The translations under genes and the position numbers were made by a program. A DNA stretch of 64,000 bases from Allacma fusca (taxonomy: Eukaryota; Arthropoda; Collembola; Symphypleona; Sminthuridae). How positions within the stretch are numbered: the stretch's first letter is position 1; the number at the start of each line of letters is the position of its first letter. The notes beneath the pieces are model-generated. The model saw only the letters and a list, made by a program, of their open reading frames with translations. It did not search any database and had not been told where the DNA came from. The stretch is taken from contig OX359247.1 in assembly GCA_947179485.1 (NCBI GenBank), positions 50,875,131 through 50,939,130 of the forward strand, written 5' to 3'. Below, piece by piece: positions 61,363 to 64,000 of this stretch.

Positions 61363-62908
61363 CAGTAAATGTAGTGAGAGCTCAACCCCAAACAATTTAG
61401 TTGTAGCATTTAGAAATCCTATCGTCTGTCCACACAGTGCATACGAAATTGGCGTAGTTTCGTTGAGATATTTACCACGTGACCCAAGCAGCGAGATTAA
61501 TCCTCTCCCGAGCCCCGACAGTACTCCAGCAAATAAACCGATCGTCCCACCTCCACCACCACCGCCGCCACCACCTTTATTTCCAAATATCAAAGTTCCA
61601 ACGGTGAAACCAATTACGTTCACAAACACTACCGACAGCTTAATATATTTTGTGGGCCATTTAAACGATCTTCTAAAAGAGAAAAAACTCCCCGTGTGGT
61701 TTAAGTTGACGATAATTGCGAACAAGCCGGAATTGGAAGTACTGGTTGAAATTACTGTTGGCCAACTTGACCGGAATGAACACCTGCGCATTCCAACGAA
61801 ATTGGCAACACTGTTTGGATTTGAGAGATTACATTTTTACCTGGGGACTTATTCTGCGAAGGAGACATGCACACAAACTTCTTTTAGTCGATTAATTGGC
61901 CAGAATGAAACAATTGAACTTGAGTTGGTTAAGTATTCAAATGAGAACGTATCCACTGAGAATATTATATTTCTGGACAACATTTACGAGTCCTTGTATG
62001 CGTACATATTTGACAGCCACGAGTCATTAAACGTATTCATAGCAACTCTTAATAACAGTTTGGATAGAAATCATTATGACTTGAAATTTACTGTGTTAGC
62101 AGGTGGAAATGTACAGCTAGATTTTAAGTCTTACTCCACAAGGGACAAGGGAGAGTTTGTAATTCTATCCCCCAAAATAGTGGACATTTTTGGCTTTTCA
62201 AGCAATAAGTTTGGGGTAGGGACGCATTACAGCAGTCGCCCTGCCAGCGACGCAGAGTTTAAAAAACTGCAAGCCAGAGAAAGGATTTATTTTACATTCG
62301 GTCAATTTGGTCGGCAATTCTATTACATGTATGAGCCCCAAAGTCGTGATGTAGACGATGTTGTTGCGGGTATAAATGCAACATTTGCGTCTCAAAAATA
62401 CAATGAATTTAATATCACATTTAACATTGAAAACGGGAAAGTATTTGTTGAGAGTTTGCCTCCATTTGTATCGATTTTTTTGTCTTCAGCATTAAATGCT
62501 TACTTTGGTATCCCTGAGAACGCCGTGTTTAGGCATGGGACAAGCTACACAGTGTCCGCAGCCATTATCGCCGAGGAAAATCAAGAGAATTTTAGAAATG
62601 ACAACCCAGGAGCCTACTTCCCTCCCCCTGAGGCAGGGGATCCCAAGCGGCTGTTAATTTTGACAGATTGCATAGAAAATCAGTACTATGGCAATTTTAC
62701 GGTCCCCTTATTGAGAGATGTAGAATTGCAAGTTGACCAGTATATAAAACCAACGACAATTACATTCGAGCCAGTTGTCTATCTCGGAATGAATACGAAC
62801 GTGCTGCAAAAAATAAGAGTCAAGTTTGTAGACGAGTTTTTACGAAACATTGATTTTCATCCCGATTCCGAGACACTGGTCAGTCTTCATATACGGCCCA
62901 AGTACTAA
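61301..62908 (+). CDS. Putative minor capsid (penton-like) protein
   Basis: 535 aa without a signal peptide or transmembrane segment. A ten-Pro run (residues 83-92) follows a short N-terminal beta-rich module. Then come repeated modules of alternating beta strands with recurring IFGFSSNKFGVGTHY / LFGFERLHFYLGTYS / YFGIPENAVFRHGTSY endings, each spaced about 130-150 residues apart. The position, between integrase and major capsid, and the beta-rich size fit the penton-base/minor-capsid gene of Polintons, but I base this on context rather than a motif. The 62-base overlap with the integrase end appears real because the family-like N-terminal strand begins inside it. Confidence 0.55.
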   Translation: MLTSQNLAPNPEPTPKWVTLSSKCSESSTPNNLVVAFRNPIVCPHSAYEIGVVSLRYLPRDPSSEINPLPSPDSTPANKPIVPPPPPPPPPPLFPNIKVPTVKPITFTNTTDSLIYFVGHLNDLLKEKKLPVWFKLTIIANKPELEVLVEITVGQLDRNEHLRIPTKLATLFGFERLHFYLGTYSAKETCTQTSFSRLIGQNETIELELVKYSNENVSTENIIFLDNIYESLYAYIFDSHESLNVFIATLNNSLDRNHYDLKFTVLAGGNVQLDFKSYSTRDKGEFVILSPKIVDIFGFSSNKFGVGTHYSSRPASDAEFKKLQARERIYFTFGQFGRQFYYMYEPQSRDVDDVVAGINATFASQKYNEFNITFNIENGKVFVESLPPFVSIFLSSALNAYFGIPENAVFRHGTSYTVSAAIIAEENQENFRNDNPGAYFPPPEAGDPKRLLILTDCIENQYYGNFTVPLLRDVELQVDQYIKPTTITFEPVVYLGMNTNVLQKIRVKFVDEFLRNIDFHPDSETLVSLHIRPKY

Positions 62909-62909
62909 A

Positions 62910-63305
62910 ATGAGAGAAGTTGTGTGCAAAGACGACGAAGAGGCTTGTACTCTGGCCCCGCCCCGGGGCTCCAAGTTTGACGAAAACAACAGTGGTGACG
63001 ATAATATTGACTACCAGGTAGGGGGGCGATATGATACTGGAGTTGGCATGACAACAATGGGAGGCGGAAATGGACTTTCAACAGAAAGTTCTTCTTATCT
63101 GGTACCACTAACCCAATCCCGGAAGCAATCCGCCTCTGGAAGTCGGCGTCGGAGGAGACAAACTGGTGGTAGGGTGAGAAAACGAAAAACGCAAGTAGGT
63201 GGACGAAGACGAAGACGGACTAAAAGGCAGAGGCCCATGCAAATTGGTGGGGCAAGACGTAGGAGGAGGACAGCGGGTGTGAGGAGAAATTGTGCACGAA
63301 AATAA
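62910..63305 (+). CDS. Arg-rich core-like protein with QxGG motifs
   Basis: 131 aa, beginning one base after the previous stop. An acidic N-terminal third is followed by a Gly-rich centre and an extremely Arg-rich C-terminal half (RRRRR blocks), like adenovirus core proteins VII/X that condense DNA. Four tetrapeptides QVGG (36-39), QTGG (84-87), QVGG (95-98) and QIGG (111-114) precede Arg or Ala. GG-terminated sites are cleaved by adenain/Ulp1-type proteases, which Polintons encode, so these may be maturation sites. The protein would package element DNA in the particle. Confidence 0.72.
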   Translation: MREVVCKDDEEACTLAPPRGSKFDENNSGDDNIDYQVGGRYDTGVGMTTMGGGNGLSTESSSYLVPLTQSRKQSASGSRRRRRQTGGRVRKRKTQVGGRRRRRTKRQRPMQIGGARRRRRTAGVRRNCARK

Positions 63306-63334
63306 TAACAGCAGTCTCAGTCGCCATTAATAAT

Positions 63335-64000
63335 ATGGAATCAACGATATTTGAGGGGGATCCCACTGTATTCAGTGGGTCTACTGAATCTATTCGAAGT
63401 GAACTATTGCCCTTTGCGAATTACCCAACAGACATTTCCACGCTAAACAGTACAGATTACATTCCTTTCTACCCCATAGAGTCTATTTCAGACAACTACC
63501 AGCCAATCCAGTTTGTCGTTTCGGGAGACGGACAGAGCTACTTTGATTTGGCGGACAGCTTTTTGAAAATCAAGGCCAAGATTGTGCAAAGCAATGGAAA
63601 CGTTTGTGATGCAAATGACGACGTCTGCCCTACAAATCTATTCTTTGACGCATTGTTTTCCAACGTCCAGTTATTTTTAAACAACGTCCAAGTGTCCGAC
63701 TCTTACAATAACTACCCACACCTGGCGTATGTGCACAAGGTTCTGTGCAGCTCGCCACAGGAGAAATCTGGCAAATTGCAAGATTCGTTCTACTACCCAG
63801 ACGACAAATTCAATGCCTACGCCCCTACAGACGGTGGCTATCAAAAGAGATATAATATTGTCAAAAATTCACAGCAGTTTGTCGTCACGGGAAATATAAT
63901 TGCCAATTTACTGATGCAGACGCGCTATTTGCCAGCCAGCGTCGAACTCAAACTCATTTTACGCAGATCAATCCCTGAATTTTGCCTGGATTCCAAAAGT
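63335..64000 (+). CDS. Candidate major capsid protein, N-terminal 222 residues
   Basis: Open to the window edge, starting at ATG 63335. The N terminus has a segment with YIPFYPIESISDNYQPIQF, then strands with DLADSFLKIKAKI, NLFFDALFSNVQLFLNN and the LMQTRYLPASVELKLIL block. This order resembles the double jelly-roll capsid of Polinton-like elements and the F54H12.2-like proteins of invertebrates. The match is by remembered pattern; the missing C-terminal part would settle it. It would form the shell of a virion-like particle. Confidence 0.7.
   Translation, partial: MESTIFEGDPTVFSGSTESIRSELLPFANYPTDISTLNSTDYIPFYPIESISDNYQPIQFVVSGDGQSYFDLADSFLKIKAKIVQSNGNVCDANDDVCPTNLFFDALFSNVQLFLNNVQVSDSYNNYPHLAYVHKVLCSSPQEKSGKLQDSFYYPDDKFNAYAPTDGGYQKRYNIVKNSQQFVVTGNIIANLLMQTRYLPASVELKLILRRSIPEFCLDSKS

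Larger units (their letters stand above)
59579..64000 (+). mobile_element. Polinton/adintovirus-like element, left part (incomplete)
   Basis: Five same-strand genes are packed with almost no space. There is a 4-base ATGA overlap at 60088, a 62-base overlap at 61301-61362, a 1-base gap at 62909 and a 29-base gap at 63306-63334. The set comprises a retroviral-type DDE integrase, a penton-like protein, an Arg-rich core-like protein and a candidate major capsid protein, and matches the gene complement of Polintons (Mavericks) and related adintoviruses. Protein-primed DNA polymerase, protease and packaging ATPase are expected beyond 64000. All visible frames are intact. Confidence 0.82.

Noticed and set aside
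61264-61791. 175-codon minus-strand frame with a poly-Gly run
   Set aside because: Antisense of the poly-Pro region of the penton-like gene.

Overview
The window is eukaryotic nuclear DNA, most probably from an arthropod. It is AT-rich, and its genes are split by short GT-AG introns of about 60 to 400 bases. It carries a BEL/Pao LTR retrotransposon, several hAT-like MITEs, and the near end of a Polinton/adintovirus-like element whose integrase is the F54H12.3-like type often annotated in invertebrates. The host genes are ordinary animal genes. I cannot name the species; a springtail or other basal hexapod is only a guess. Every multi-exon model below was assembled by hand from splice consensus, reading phase and family knowledge.

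Layout. 1-892: the end of an LTR element. 893-4210: a duplicated block with a frameshifted copy of a small secreted Cys-rich gene, interrupted by a hAT-like MITE. 4611-5424 (-): a secreted beta/gamma-crystallin-like protein. 6106-6510: a second MITE. 6908-7725: a decayed partial copy of the GH47 alpha-mannosidase gene, which lies intact at 8622-11086 (-). 12053-22412: a cluster of diverged tandem duplications with two more copies of the secreted Cys-rich gene and a third MITE. 22413-28596: a complete, apparently very young BEL/Pao element that landed inside one duplicated unit.

31254-54575 is a housekeeping region. In order it holds an unrecognised Pro-rich protein (+), TIMM13 (-) head-to-head with BCKDHB (+), a sigma-class GST (+), an acid lipase (+), a POC1-like WD40 protein (-), a repeat island with a foldback element and a fourth MITE, a WIPI4/WDR45 orthologue (+) and the piRNA-pathway Tudor-KH protein TDRKH/Papi (-).

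57600-59231 (+) encodes an unrecognised PSI-like single-pass membrane protein with a 17-18 bp minisatellite in an intron. From about 59579 to the window end lies a densely packed virus-like element: a four-CxxC zinc protein, a spliced DDE integrase, a possible penton-like protein, an Arg-rich core-like protein with four QxGG motifs, and the start of a candidate major capsid protein. The most interesting signals are the spliced integrase and QxGG motifs of this element, the secreted PSI-like gene family in its duplicated block, and the MITEs with exact 8-bp target duplications, one of which has an empty site in a paralogous copy.
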